Shown here: one piece after another, positions 54,540 to 64,000 of the stretch
Numbering within the stretch: position 1 is the first letter of the stretch
Layout: the number at the start of each line of letters is the position of its first letter
Assembly (NCBI GenBank): GCA_965153455.1
Contig: OZ234496.1
Location: 10,253,863 to 10,317,862, forward strand
Length of the DNA: 64,000 bases
Direction: 5' to 3'
From: Sphagnum compactum
Taxonomy: Eukaryota > Bryophyta > Sphagnopsida > Sphagnales
Notes under the pieces: generated by a model
The model's database searches: none
Told to the model about the DNA's origin: nothing
Seen by the model: only the letters and a program-made list of their open reading frames with translations
Program-made: the position numbers and the translations under genes

Positions 54540-55130
54540 TATATTCTTTTTGAAGACTTGAGATCTTAGTTTTGCTTCAGGGAAGGTGGGTAGCAGCTGT
54601 ATCACAAGTAGTTCTCTGAAACTAACCCAGCTGTTCCCTTGAGGAGGTCCATAATTGGGGGAAGAATTTGACAACCACCTTGCCTTTGGATATGATAATT
54701 CCACCTTGAGGCAGTAGTCCCAAAGTTGAAGAGATTCTAGTCATGCTTGATCATGGGACTTTACAGAATATACAGCTGCCAATATTTTACAGTTGGAATA
54801 GCCTCAAGATATGTTTGACTACAACCAGTTAGCCATCCCCAGACAAGCAAAGCTCAGGCAGAAGGATGCATGAGCATTCACAGACATAGAGATATATCTC
54901 GAAATATTCTGCAAGGAAACGGGGAGGCTACTTGGCTACACCCTAAATGCCAAACTGTGCAATTGGGGCAGATTGCAAAACTAGAGCTACAGAATGGACA
55001 TGTATACAATGGGCACAAGGTTCCAACCAATCAATGCTATGGATTATGTTATACAAGATGGGCACCAACTATCAATACAGCAGCAGCCATGTCCAGCAGT
55101 ATCAAGCTCACTCGTTGCTCCTCTCTACCA
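54540..55130. repeat. Direct repeat, copy 1 (AP2-3 flank-like)
   Basis: This is related in order and orientation to 57,540-58,120. Shared pieces include 'gaagaatttgacaaccacct' (there 'aaagaatttggcaaccatgt'), 'agacaagcaaagc', 'ggcagattgca', and 'ctcgttgctcctc' (there 'ctcattgctcctc'). The other copy lies in the 3' flank of AP2-3, so this may be the remnant of a further AP2 gene duplication. Confidence 0.7.
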
Positions 55131-55483
55131 CGAGAATCCCAAGAAGAGAAAAATCTTAGGATTTTATGATGTACGAGATCCGGTCGCCGACGGTCTAGTA
55201 CACAAGAATGTACGCTACGTGCATCGTCGAAGACTGATCTACCGTACCTGTCACTTGTCTCCATCGCTGGGAAAGAGTGAAGCTTATGTTGCAGGTTCTC
55301 ATAATCTACGGTCAGGTCTCCAATGGTTGACTACAGACGTATAATACGTAACTTTATATGTGCCATTGTCGTAGATTTACGGATATACCATACGTGTCAG
55401 TTGGCGCATGATTTGCGGTTCGTACTAATATATTGCTTCATTTGTTATACCACGCGTGTCATGGCCACAGTGAACCAGCACCC

Positions 55484-55840
55484 ACCAGTGCACCATGAAA
55501 GATGGATGATAAATGGTCTGGAAACAGTTTTCTGTTGTGTTCCAGTTCCTTAGCTAACCATGGTGGTTGGCTCAGCTTTTTTTTTTTATACTACCTACCT
55601 ACCAACAACCCACAAGCAGGTTGTTAGTTAGTAGGTAGGTACTAAAAACAGCCCAAACATATGTATAAACTATAAACCATCTACTTACGTAATAGTTAGC
55701 TATTTTCCTACCTACCTACCTACCTATGTATGAGACCTATCTCTTACACAATTGGTTATCAAGGTGGAACCGAACATTATCGCAGTTGAGGTTCACCCAC
55801 AACTGAGTAATAACGGGTAAGCACTAGATGGTGCACTGGT
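55484..55840. mobile_element. hAT-type MITE with 13-bp perfect terminal inverted repeats
   Basis: The ends are ACCAGTGCACCAT (55,484-55,496) and ATGGTGCACTGGT (55,828-55,840), exact inverses. The interior has 'ctaaccatggtggttggctc', several 'cctacctacctac' stretches and 'ttcacccacaactgag'. It matches the two ends of the decayed hAT at 4.84-9.08 kb, so it is a non-autonomous derivative. The CAGTG core of the terminus fits hAT. I see no clear 8-bp target-site duplication. Confidence 0.8.
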
Positions 55841-56904
55841 TCATTGTGGCTGCGTGTCATTGGAGTTCAGTGTCTAGCGCTGGGCGTTGCGTTTTCCAAC
55901 ACACCCTGCATGGTGCCGGTCAGTATGGTGGGCTGTTCTGCTCGTACAGCTGAACGGCCTGTCGTAAGGAACAGGGCGCAGTTTTTCGTTGTTAATTCAA
56001 CATTTGAACACAAAAGATCGCAAGTTTTATTGTTCCCAAAAATTTGATAAAATCAAAATAGAGTTTGGAAATTCACTAATGGCATGGTAGAAATCTGATT
56101 TAACATGAAAACCACCAATGGCATCAACAATTCAAGTGCGACTGTCAAAGCTCAAAATAACTATGTATCTCTCAAAACTAAAGGAATGCCAAAAGCTCAA
56201 ATCAAGTATGTATCTCTAAAATCTAATGGAGTGCCAAAGCTCAAATAAAGTATGTATATTCAAAGTAATGGACTGCCAATTTCAAATCAATCTCAAACAA
56301 ATATGAAAAAATCATGAACATCATCACCAAAACTCAAGATGCCTTGTCCACTACATTTGTTGCCATCCTAGGAATTATTTTTGAATCAAACACAAAATTA
56401 CTAGGTTGGTTCTAATTCAAATTGTTCGAAGTTCATATTTTTGATTTCAAAGTAACCCCTGCTGAAGAAATTCTCATGTAGAAATCTCAAATTTTCAAAT
56501 TGAGTTTGGTTGGAGATGTCAATTGACAATTTGGTTGCACCAACATTTTTTGTTCTTCCTATATAGAAAGACCATTAGACTTTTTAATAAACTTCCCAAG
56601 ACTAGCATAATAAGCATGCAACACAACTTGATTGCATGCTAGCTTCAGCCAATTATACCTTGGATTGGTAAAAATGTTGGAAGGTATTAATGGAATTCCA
56701 ACAATCCATTTTTTTTTTTTTGTCTAATTAGCTTTCCAATACTTGTAATCAAGGATTGAATGTTAGGCATTACAACAAAAGCACAAGTAGAAAAAAATCT
56801 AATAACACCATACAACAACAGAAAGATGTAGTTCCAAAATAGGAAGATGCAAAATGAAACAAGCTACAGGGCATGAAGCAAGCTTGTAGCTTTTGTGAGG
56901 ACAT

Positions 56905-57078
56905 TCAGATCTCTACTGGTTAAGGGTAAGGCTGTGTAGCCAGGTAGTTGGGAGTTCAAATCCCAACTGGACACCCTTCCCCTCGTGCTCTCTCAGCTGT
57001 GAGGACAGTAATTTCACTGTTGGTCAGGGTTGCTGAGGCTCTGTGGGCAGAGTTATTAAATTTTTATAAAAAAAAAAT
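56905..57078 (+). mobile_element. tRNA-derived SINE candidate
   Basis: An A-box-like 'tactggttaaggg' (from about 56,914) is followed by a B-box-like GAGTTCAAATCC (56,952-56,963). The B-box sits inside the stem TTGGG/CCCAA. About 110 bp of unrelated sequence follows and ends in an A-run (57,068-57,078). This order (tRNA-like head, body, A-tail) is typical of SINEs. The T-arm loop is two bases longer than a normal tRNA, so it is not a functional tRNA gene. Confidence 0.55.
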
Positions 57079-57111
57079 TGTGGTAAACTGCTAATTAGAA
57101 GAAAATGAAAA

Positions 57112-57549
57112 ATGACTTGTGCATCACCTGTTGAGTACAATCTAATCAATAGAATTTTAAACGCCACAAGTTATGAAAATCTCAAGCTCATTGCCAAAGA
57201 CTACTGTTTCGCACAACAATGGCACATGAAGCTGTTTACAAAAGCAAACAGCTCTCAAGTTACATCTCCTGACTCTTCCCAGAGGCATCATTTGCAGGAG
57301 ACAGTAGGGACATGTGGTGAAGCCTTTGGTTCTGAGGCTTGTCTATATACCATTCTTTTTCAAATGCATCAGCTTGGATTTCACTGGGATTTCTGGGTAA
57401 TATTGACTCAGTTTGTTCAAAATTGGATCAAAGTGGCCTATCAAAAGCTCTTGGAAATGGGAGGTTTCTGTTCTGGAACTCATAATCTTTTCTCTTCCTG
57501 TTCAGGATCTTCACTGCTCCAAGGCTTCAATTTTACAGTATCCTTTTGA
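57112..57549 (+). other. Open frame of 145 codons, unrecognised
   Basis: It begins at a true ATG ('MTCASPVEYNLINRILNATS') and ends near 'GSSLLQGFNFTVSF'. It lies directly after the SINE-like A-tail and partly within the direct-repeat family shared with 54.5-55.1 kb. I recognise no domain. It is antisense to the 3' flank of AP2-3, so a chance frame is likely. Confidence 0.2.
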
Positions 57550-58120
57550 AGTCTTCAGGTCTGTGGCTTTTCTTCCTGGAGTTTGGCCAATGTTCACACA
57601 TTGAGCAGTACTCGTTGGGGAAAGAATTTGGCAACCATGTTTGCCTTGGTCATAGCAGTTCCATATTGTCAATCTCCAGAAAAAGGAGGCAGACAACCTA
57701 AAGTTGAAGGGATACTAGTCATGGCTGAGCAGGAAGATTTTGCAAAAGTACTGCTGCAAATCTTGTATTGCTGGAATACTCTGAAAGATATATCTGATTA
57801 CAGCAAGCCACAGACAAGCAAAGCACAGGGAGAAGGATTCATGACCAAATGTATTCACCAACATAGTGAAAAAATGAGTGTGTGGGGAGGGAAATAACTT
57901 GGGTTCAAAATTGAGGGACTATAACTATAACCTAAACTCCAAACTTTGCAATGAGGGCAGATTGCATAACTAGAGATTAAAAAATGGACATACACACAAG
58001 GCATAAAGTTCTTACCTTATTCAATGCTATGCATTATTTTATGCAAAATGAGCACCAACTATCAGTACAGCAGCCTTGTCCAGCATTCAACATTTCCATG
58101 CTCACTCATTGCTCCTCACT
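57540..58120. repeat. Direct repeat, copy 2
   Basis: This is the partner of 54,540-55,130, about 3.0 kb apart. It is diverged, with indels. It lies 0.7-1.3 kb beyond the stop codon of the minus-strand AP2-3. Confidence 0.7.
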
Positions 58121-58838
58121 TTCTACCTCTCATTTGTAAGTTGCACAACAAGCTGACTACTAGAAGCAGGACACAAGAACTTCTCACCAGCAGCAAGAGG
58201 TTTTGCCATTAAGATTCAAACATGTTAAGAACTCATTCAAGGGTGGGGTTGATGAGAATGATAAGGACAAATTCATATTAAACCCACAGGAATCTGCCTA
58301 CACAAGAAAGGATCATGATCCATATAATCCAGGCTCAAGTATCAAAATGGTAACATGAATACACAAACACCTCCCTTAAGATTGGAGGAACAAGCATCTG
58401 CAATGCATCAAATGCTGAGAGACATAGATGTTGAACTCAATACACATATAAAAAGGGAACCCAGTACTGAATTGCAGGGTTTGAGTCCTGCAGAACTCAT
58501 GTTCAGCATGTTACTATGTTTGAGTTCTGCATCAAAGTTGTAAGAAGAAATTCTCAAATCCTCTTACCCAGTGTCAGATCCCCCATACTACAGTACATAC
58601 AAATGCCATCATGCCCTGTTTTTCTCTCTGAAAACCAACCACACTCAAGGAAGGATAAATAGTCAAGATTGTAAAATCCAGTCCTGTTTCAATTGCCTAA
58701 ACGTTTCTAATATATGGAAGGTACTTGACCACATCTAGAGGTCGAAATTGACCTCAAATACTCTCACCCCACACATCGATTAGGGTTGAGAGGACATGCA
58801 CCATACCTTCATCTAATTTCTCTGCAGCCAACCACAAG

Positions 58839-59834
58839 CTACAGACTGTTGCGATTCTTCGAGCCATGGAGAACAGTTTGGAAGGAAGCCGTAATGCAAT
58901 TTGGATTCTCCGCCCCTGGCATGGCAAACAAATCCCCAGCAGATTCGATCCTAAAGCCAGCAACTCGAGTCCTCTTTGTTAAATTAGGACTTGCCTCGTC
59001 AGGGCAGAATAGTACGTCAAGCTCGTCCGCTCCAGAGGCCTCAGCAGCAGCAGGGAATAGGAGATTTGCAATATCTTCAGCTGTCGGGGAATCCGTTTTG
59101 AAGCTCCGGTCGTCCATGGTCGAAAGGAGCGGCGGCGGCGGAGCAGGAGAGACGACCTCGACCTCTTCAGCTCCCTTGCCGCTAATGCTCTCGGACTCTG
59201 TAGATGACGACAGACAAAAGACCTCGGGTTTGCACCCATAATCTGTCGGGCTCCGCTTTGAAATTGCCCTAGCGGTTGAAGGTATCGGGGGCGCAGCAGT
59301 TGCCGACAACGTAGATCCAGCCTCTCCCTGATCACCAGCAAGTACTACGCGTATCCCGGAAAAATCCGCTGCGCCCCCGGTCACTTCCGACAGCTGCGGA
59401 TTAAGATCCAGATCCACGGCTTTCTTCGCGAGTTCCTTCGCCATCCGCTTCACAAAAGACACGAACTCTTTCGTCTGCGGCATGTTCTCCAGTCCTGGAG
59501 GACAAGGACGGAAACAACCCTCGGGGTAGATGAAATAGTAGGGGATTTTACCCGTGTAGTGCAGGGTAGCATCATAAGCTCGCATGGCTTGCTGGAGTTG
59601 GTGAAATGTCCCCACCCAGATCTTCCGAGACCATCCCGAGGGCCGCACTTCCACACGGTAGCCTTTAACCCGCCCCTTGGGCTCGCGAATTCCTCGACCG
59701 CCGACAGCAATGTATCGAGGAGGAACATCTCGGCGAGCTGGCAGCAATGTTCCATCTCCATCTCCATCGTCTTCCAATAGTGTCCTGCAACAACGACCAC
59801 AAGTCGTGCGAGATATTAAGCTCAAAACTCTCAT
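58839..59834 (-). CDS. Divergent AP2/ERF-type protein AP2-3
   Basis: Putative DNA-binding regulator of 331 codons, single exon. The start is the first ATG ('MRVLSLISRTTC'). An N-terminal 'CGRCC' (12-16) parallels the Cys pair of AP2-1 and AP2-2. The AP2 core spans about 54-104: 'GRVKGYRVEVRPSGW', 'KIWVGTFHQLQQAMRAYDAT', 'LHYTGKIPYYF'. It keeps the WVGTF and AYD signatures but lacks a normal YRG/WxAEIR start, so it is diverged. A following helical-looking segment 'TKEFVSFVKRMAKELAKKA' aligns in position with the post-domain segment of the other two. The C-terminal half is Ala/Ser/Pro-rich with acidic patches. Its G+C content is higher than that of its relatives. Family membership is likely; function is unknown. 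Confidence 0.8.
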   Translation of the reverse strand: MRVLSLISRTTCGRCCRTLLEDDGDGDGTLLPARRDVPPRYIAVGGRGIREPKGRVKGYRVEVRPSGWSRKIWVGTFHQLQQAMRAYDATLHYTGKIPYYFIYPEGCFRPCPPGLENMPQTKEFVSFVKRMAKELAKKAVDLDLNPQLSEVTGGAADFSGIRVVLAGDQGEAGSTLSATAAPPIPSTARAISKRSPTDYGCKPEVFCLSSSTESESISGKGAEEVEVVSPAPPPPLLSTMDDRSFKTDSPTAEDIANLLFPAAAEASGADELDVLFCPDEASPNLTKRTRVAGFRIESAGDLFAMPGAENPNCITASFQTVLHGSKNRNSL

Positions 59835-60354
59835 CTTCCCCAAAAAAACCGACAGCACCTAGGGGAAGAAGCCCTTCAAGTCCAAATTTGAAACATTACT
59901 TCAAACGTGGAAATCAAATCTGTACAAAAGACTGTAATCCACCTCTTGAGAAAGCCAACGTAGTCAGAGAAAGTCTCCGACATCACGGCTCCGAGAAAAA
60001 CTCTGAGCGATAATCGACTTCTCCCCTCGCCTTCCGCCGTCCCTCTGCCCACCCCCAAACACTCCCGGGCCCCCGAAAAGCTTGAGCTCCAGCGATTCGT
60101 CTTCTTCAGCCGGTGTCCAAAAACTCATCCATGTACCAAGACACGCAATCCCTCAATTCCAAAGCTCACTTTTTCTGGTACACAAAAAATTGCAGAAACT
60201 GGTGTGCATCTAAGTAGTAGTTGTGAGACTCGTATGCCGAGCATCCCCGTGGCTATGCCGCTCTGGAGTCGGAGACTGTCGGCGACGGTCTGTTTGGTCC
60301 CACTGAAGCTTCACACGTTCTTGCCCTTGAGAAAGAGGGGCTGATTAGGCCGTC

Positions 60355-60360
60355 CACGTG
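60355..60360. promoter_or_regulatory. G-box upstream of AP2-3
   Basis: CACGTG in 'gtccacgtggtatc' lies about 520 bp upstream of the AP2-3 start codon, in a G+C-rich segment (60,220-60,570) without other recognisable features. It may be part of that gene's promoter. Confidence 0.35.
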
Positions 60361-60591
60361 GTATCATTGCCCCACTGGAATTGGCTGTCGGAGGGAACCC
60401 TCCTGTTAAGCGGAACTTGCTCTTTATGCTACGGAACACACCCTTGATGGTGAATTCTGCAAGGGTCATCGCCACTAGGTGTAGGATAAGGGTCTGTGTA
60501 TAGACCCTTCCAGAGTTGAGGCTCCCATCACGAGGCTGGTAGGCTGAGAAGGGCCAAACTCTGAAAGGGTTTAGGGTTTTTACCTTTCAAT

Positions 60592-60665
60592 TTTGTGATG
60601 TTGCTCAAATCGTGATAATTCATAATAATATTTAGCCAAATTTGGCAATTACTAAATATGAAAGT
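60592..60665 (-). repeat. Dispersed palindrome-core repeat, copy 4
   Basis: The reverse complement reads 'cttactttcatatttagtaa', then 'ttgccaaatttggctaaata', then 'cacgatttgagcaacatcac'. It is almost co-linear with copy 1 at 9,309-9,395. The core GCCAAATTTGGC lies at 60,635-60,646. Confidence 0.65.
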
Positions 60666-60999
60666 AAGACAATGTTAAGCACCCTTTCATTTGGTGGGTA
60701 GTTGTGGCGATTTTAGACTATTTTATTTTTATTTTCGTTTTTGGCGATTTTTTATTTTTTAAAAAGAGATTTTGACAGCACATTCGTTTTCCAAATATAT
60801 TTTGCAAAATGGCGAAAATTCTTTAAAAAAGCACTGACACAGAACCTTCTTTCGGGTGAAGAAATGTGCATTCTTCCAACCGGTTCTAGGGTTTTTATCA
60901 CACGGAACTTATGACTCATGTAAGTTCCCAGCCAGGGTCGAAAACCCCTAATTATAGAGTGACACATTAATTAGTTGTAGGGATCCCCAAAGTTCCATT

Positions 61000-61260
61000 T
61001 TTTCATTTGTAATGGGCATCATTGATTGGCTCATCACAAAAAAACAAGTAATCAAGCTTAGGACAGTAACAAAATAGATGTATTGCAGTCTCCTCATTTT
61101 GGGCTGCTGATATAGGTTGCAAGATCTTAGGGCAAAGGATATGGGATAAAAGTGAGGTGCTATTAGGAGCATGTTGCAGAACACATTGAGAACTTGAGGA
61201 ACATGTGGGGGAATAGATTGGGATCTTGCAGAACGTGTTTGGGAACTCATCAGGAACAAA
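61000..61260 (-). repeat. Dispersed non-coding repeat family B, copy 3 (inverted)
   Basis: It contains 'gtaatgggcatcattgattg', 'caaaggatatgggataaaag', 'gaggtgctattaggagcatg' and degenerate 'gaac' words at 61,170-61,260. The last are the complement of the 'gttccc' array at 17,540-17,640. Confidence 0.5.
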
Positions 61261-61269
61261 AACAATTAA

Positions 61270-64000
61270 AAGAAATCTAACAATCCGCCAACCCCCAAAC
61301 AAAGAAACTGCACCCTTTGGGTGCATTGCTGGCTCACCTCATTGGCTGCAAGAATTTTTTCGATTGCAAATGTTCTTTGCCATTTTTGGCCTTGGCTAAT
61401 GGCTGGGGCACAAACTGTGGTACACAGTCCCAAGACTGATAACACCTTGTGTTGATTTCTCTTCCATTTTTCAACAGTTTGAGATTATTATGTACTTGGA
61501 GATGTGGAAGACAATTTTGGACTCAGAAGCCGAGAAATTGGAACTGGAAAATGGAAAAGAAGTATAGACGAGAGGGACAAAGGAGGAGGATGAGTTTGAC
61601 ATATACCTTATCCTAAGGTCAATTTCATCATTCAATAATCCTCAAAATAGTGAAACGAGATTTTGTGAAAATATGAAGTTCACATGTTGAAATCATCATA
61701 ATTATCATAGGCTACAATGTGAATAATTTCACTCCTCGAATCACAATATTATAGTAGATGATGGAGAAAAGATAATTTCAAAATTTATAAACAAATTCAT
61801 TTTTTGAAAAAAATAATTATTTGTTCTGTCAATGTGGAAACTGACCGTAGGCCACAATACAAGTCAATTGTATTGAATTGTATAATGTCTGACAAATTAA
61901 TTACCATTCCAGTTCGGTTTCTCTTATGACTAAAATGAACACAGGAGATAAACAAAAGTTGGGTCCTGAAAATGGTTGAATACAGGTCCAATCATGACCA
62001 GAAATGCGCCTCAAATTTATATGAGGTAAAGTGACATTTGTGCAAACTGGCCAAAACATACTCATGTGGACTACTTGGATATACATAACTTGAATTTTGT
62101 TAGTGAGTTCCACAAATATATTCAACAGAAAAATGTTGCATAGTCTCAAAATTTGAAGAGAAATCCCATTGACATACCCCAATTTATAGAGACAAGACTA
62201 TGTACAGCAAGCTAGAAAAATACATGTTTTTGCCTTACCATTGCCCCAAAGATGAGCCCAAGTTACAAGTTAGAAATGATGATGAACCAACAACTTGGTT
62301 CTGAGGAGTACCCAGTTCCGCACCATTGGTTCCATTGGTGGTGGCTTACTCATAAAAAGGAAGAACCACCACCAATTATTGGGTGGTGAAAAGAGGGAGG
62401 AAGCCTTGTCACGAGTCGACAGTGGCTCCACCTTATGCGTCCCGGAATTTTCACAAAAGAGCTTCGAACTCTGGTAGCGGTTCTTCCTGCCAAGCGATCT
62501 ACATTGCTTGAGCAACCAGTCCCATACACGTCGTGTACAGCAGCAAAACCGGCCCTGAACTGTTTCACAAGTTCCGACTTCAAAGTCACAGGCCCACAGA
62601 TCCCATTTGTGGGTTCTCCTCGCACACATGCACACAGCAAGTTAGTTGGGCCGTGCCGCAAAGCTTGCAACTGATGTGGAGGAAGGTGAACTACAGAGCT
62701 GACACGCACGCACACTCTGCCAGCTATTTTTGTCCTCCAAAGGTTTGTTTTTTTCCCTCCAGCCAATAGATTTTGTTCTTGATGAAGCTGAGCACAGTTG
62801 CTGAGCGCAGCGATGTATGTAACGCCCACGCACCGACATCCAAGCAAAGCTAAGCTTCTTCCACTGTCAGACCTCCTTTCGTGGCTGGGCAAACGTTTTC
62901 TTGTGCATGTGCGCAGGCCTTAGAACTGTCCAGAAGAAAGAGACCTCGCAAAACAACTGTTACAAGGTATTGCCATAAAGTTTTGGCTTCAACTTGGAGC
63001 GTGTGTGTGGGTAACAGTTAGAGACCTCTAGGCTATTTTGATCAAATTTATTTGGGATCCAAATTATCTCACCATTTTACATGGTTTCGTCATTTCTCAT
63101 GATTTCTTTTGAGCTTTATCACGAACCGTAGAGCTCCTTGTTCAAATACCTGCTTCTTGTATTTGGAAAATTCACACTCAGCACAAACAGTTACAGGGTT
63201 TGTTTTCACAATTTTCACAGGGGCAATCTCCACAAGAGTAAAGAGCCAAATTTGGCTAAAGGTCAGAGAGGACATGAGACATTTTCTAGAACCCAGTGTC
63301 TACATATGGCAACTTCCATATTTTCTCCTCTCAGCCTGGCAACTAAAAGGCATCTAGGAAGACTCTTGTGGCACGCCCAAATAGAAACAGCTCTTTCAGG
63401 TTCTTACGATCTAGTGTTGAACCAGCATCATTTTGGTGGAATTGGCATGAATTGAATCATTGAACTAGCATTTTGCTGAACTGAAATTGAAATAGAAACC
63501 TCGAAGAATATATCTTGAACATATCCAGGTTCTTTAGTGAAGCAAATTGATCTTCTTTGAAAAATCAACAAATAGGCTGATTAAACCTAAAGGTTTAAAT
63601 GAAAATCTGATTTAGATTTTGAATAGAAATCAAACCCTGATTAATAAGCCTTTAAGTTTTTGAAGTAAGCAATCTGAACTTTTTTGAAAAGTTGGCAAGT
63701 GCACTATAAATAAATTGATCGGTTTTTGTTAGTTATAAAACTTCATACCTATGTAATCCCAAATGTTAATTTGTTGTAAAACTCCAAATGGGGATATTTG
63801 TTGTAATATCCAAGCTTGGGGAGTGTGTAGTGTGTGCATGGAATCAAACTCAAGTTTTGAACTCGGCCTAGACGTTTTTGAATGTGGAAAAATGTGCCAA
63901 AACTAAAACTATAGAGTTTCAAATTTTAAAAAACTAAGTTCAAATCCACACTTGAAAAACCTAGAAAAAAAACGTAATGTCAAAACTAAAGATGGAGGTT
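61270..64000. other. Terminal stretch without a confident gene
   Basis: A G+C-richer island at 62,350-62,892 is open for 180 codons on the minus strand (non-ATG start) and for about 79 codons on plus. Neither shows a family motif. It could hold a first exon of a minus-strand gene. A palindrome-core repeat (AGCCAAATTTGGCT, 63,244-63,257) lies further right. Confidence 0.3.
63235..63315 (+). repeat. Palindrome-core repeat, alternative end, copy 2
   Basis: AGCCAAATTTGGCT (63,244-63,257) is a perfect 14-bp palindrome. It is followed by 'aaaggtcagagagg' and, 30-60 bp on, 'tatggcaacttcc'. At 31,255-31,400 the same order occurs ('tataggtcata', then 'atggcgacttc'). Confidence 0.5.

Noticed and set aside
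56945-56975. A functional tRNA gene
   Set aside because: The B-box stem is present, but there is no complete cloverleaf or acceptor stem and the T-loop is too long. It is better explained as a SINE.
62350-62892. 180-codon minus-strand frame in a G+C-richer island
   Set aside because: Non-ATG start, both strands open, unrecognised. It is kept only as a note that a first exon could lie here.
1-64000. CRISPR arrays, bacterial operons, plasmid or phage genes
   Set aside because: Interrupted genes, plant-specific families and eukaryotic transposons exclude a prokaryotic origin. No array with uniform spacers exists; the tandem repeats have no unique spacers.

Overview
The window reads as nuclear DNA of a land plant with a large, AT-rich, repeat-laden genome. 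The pointers are a multi-exon gene for a chloroplast thylakoid-lumen pentapeptide protein, a GRAS transcription factor, three AP2/ERF-type proteins, hAT and pogo-like transposon relics, SINE-like sequences and long gene-poor spacers. A non-seed plant (fern, lycophyte or bryophyte) fits the unusual AP2 and GRAS sequences, but this is inference and the species cannot be named.

Layout. 1-20.6 kb is gene-poor. It holds simple repeats, a decayed hAT transposon (about 4.84-9.08 kb) with a 31-bp minisatellite inside it, a related 360-bp non-autonomous copy just upstream, an 18-copy 51-bp minisatellite (11.87-12.81 kb), several tandem duplications, a pair of G-boxes, and two copies of a dispersed non-coding repeat. 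20.6-26.2 kb holds an intronless GRAS gene (997 codons, SCARECROW-like) with a plausible TATA box, an RY-type CATG repeat and two upstream ORFs. 28.25-31.10 kb holds the six-exon gene for the thylakoid lumenal 17.4-kDa-type pentapeptide-repeat protein, on the minus strand. Its last intron appears to be GC-AG. 31.2-36.5 kb is repeats plus a broken pogo-like DDE transposase.

36.8-60.4 kb is an AP2 cluster. AP2-1 (minus, 38.35-39.35 kb) and AP2-2 (plus, 51.75-52.68 kb) sit in 2.6-kb inverted duplicate arms about 12 kb apart, and the homology covers the 5' leaders and 3' flanks. A more divergent AP2-3 (minus, 58.84-59.83 kb) completes the set. All three share a Cys-x2-Cys N-terminus, a divergent AP2 domain and a conserved segment after it. 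Between AP2-1 and AP2-2 lies a second decayed hAT of the same family (minus, 40.56-42.2 kb). A clean 357-bp MITE with 13-bp perfect terminal inverted repeats lies at 55.48-55.84 kb. 60.5-64 kb is repeats and unassigned sequence.

No operon-like system is present. The intact genes are one photosynthesis-related lumen protein and four putative transcription factors. The main novelty candidates are the AP2 subfamily, the GC-AG intron, a paralog-specific overlapping uORF, and the small repeat families that recur across the window.
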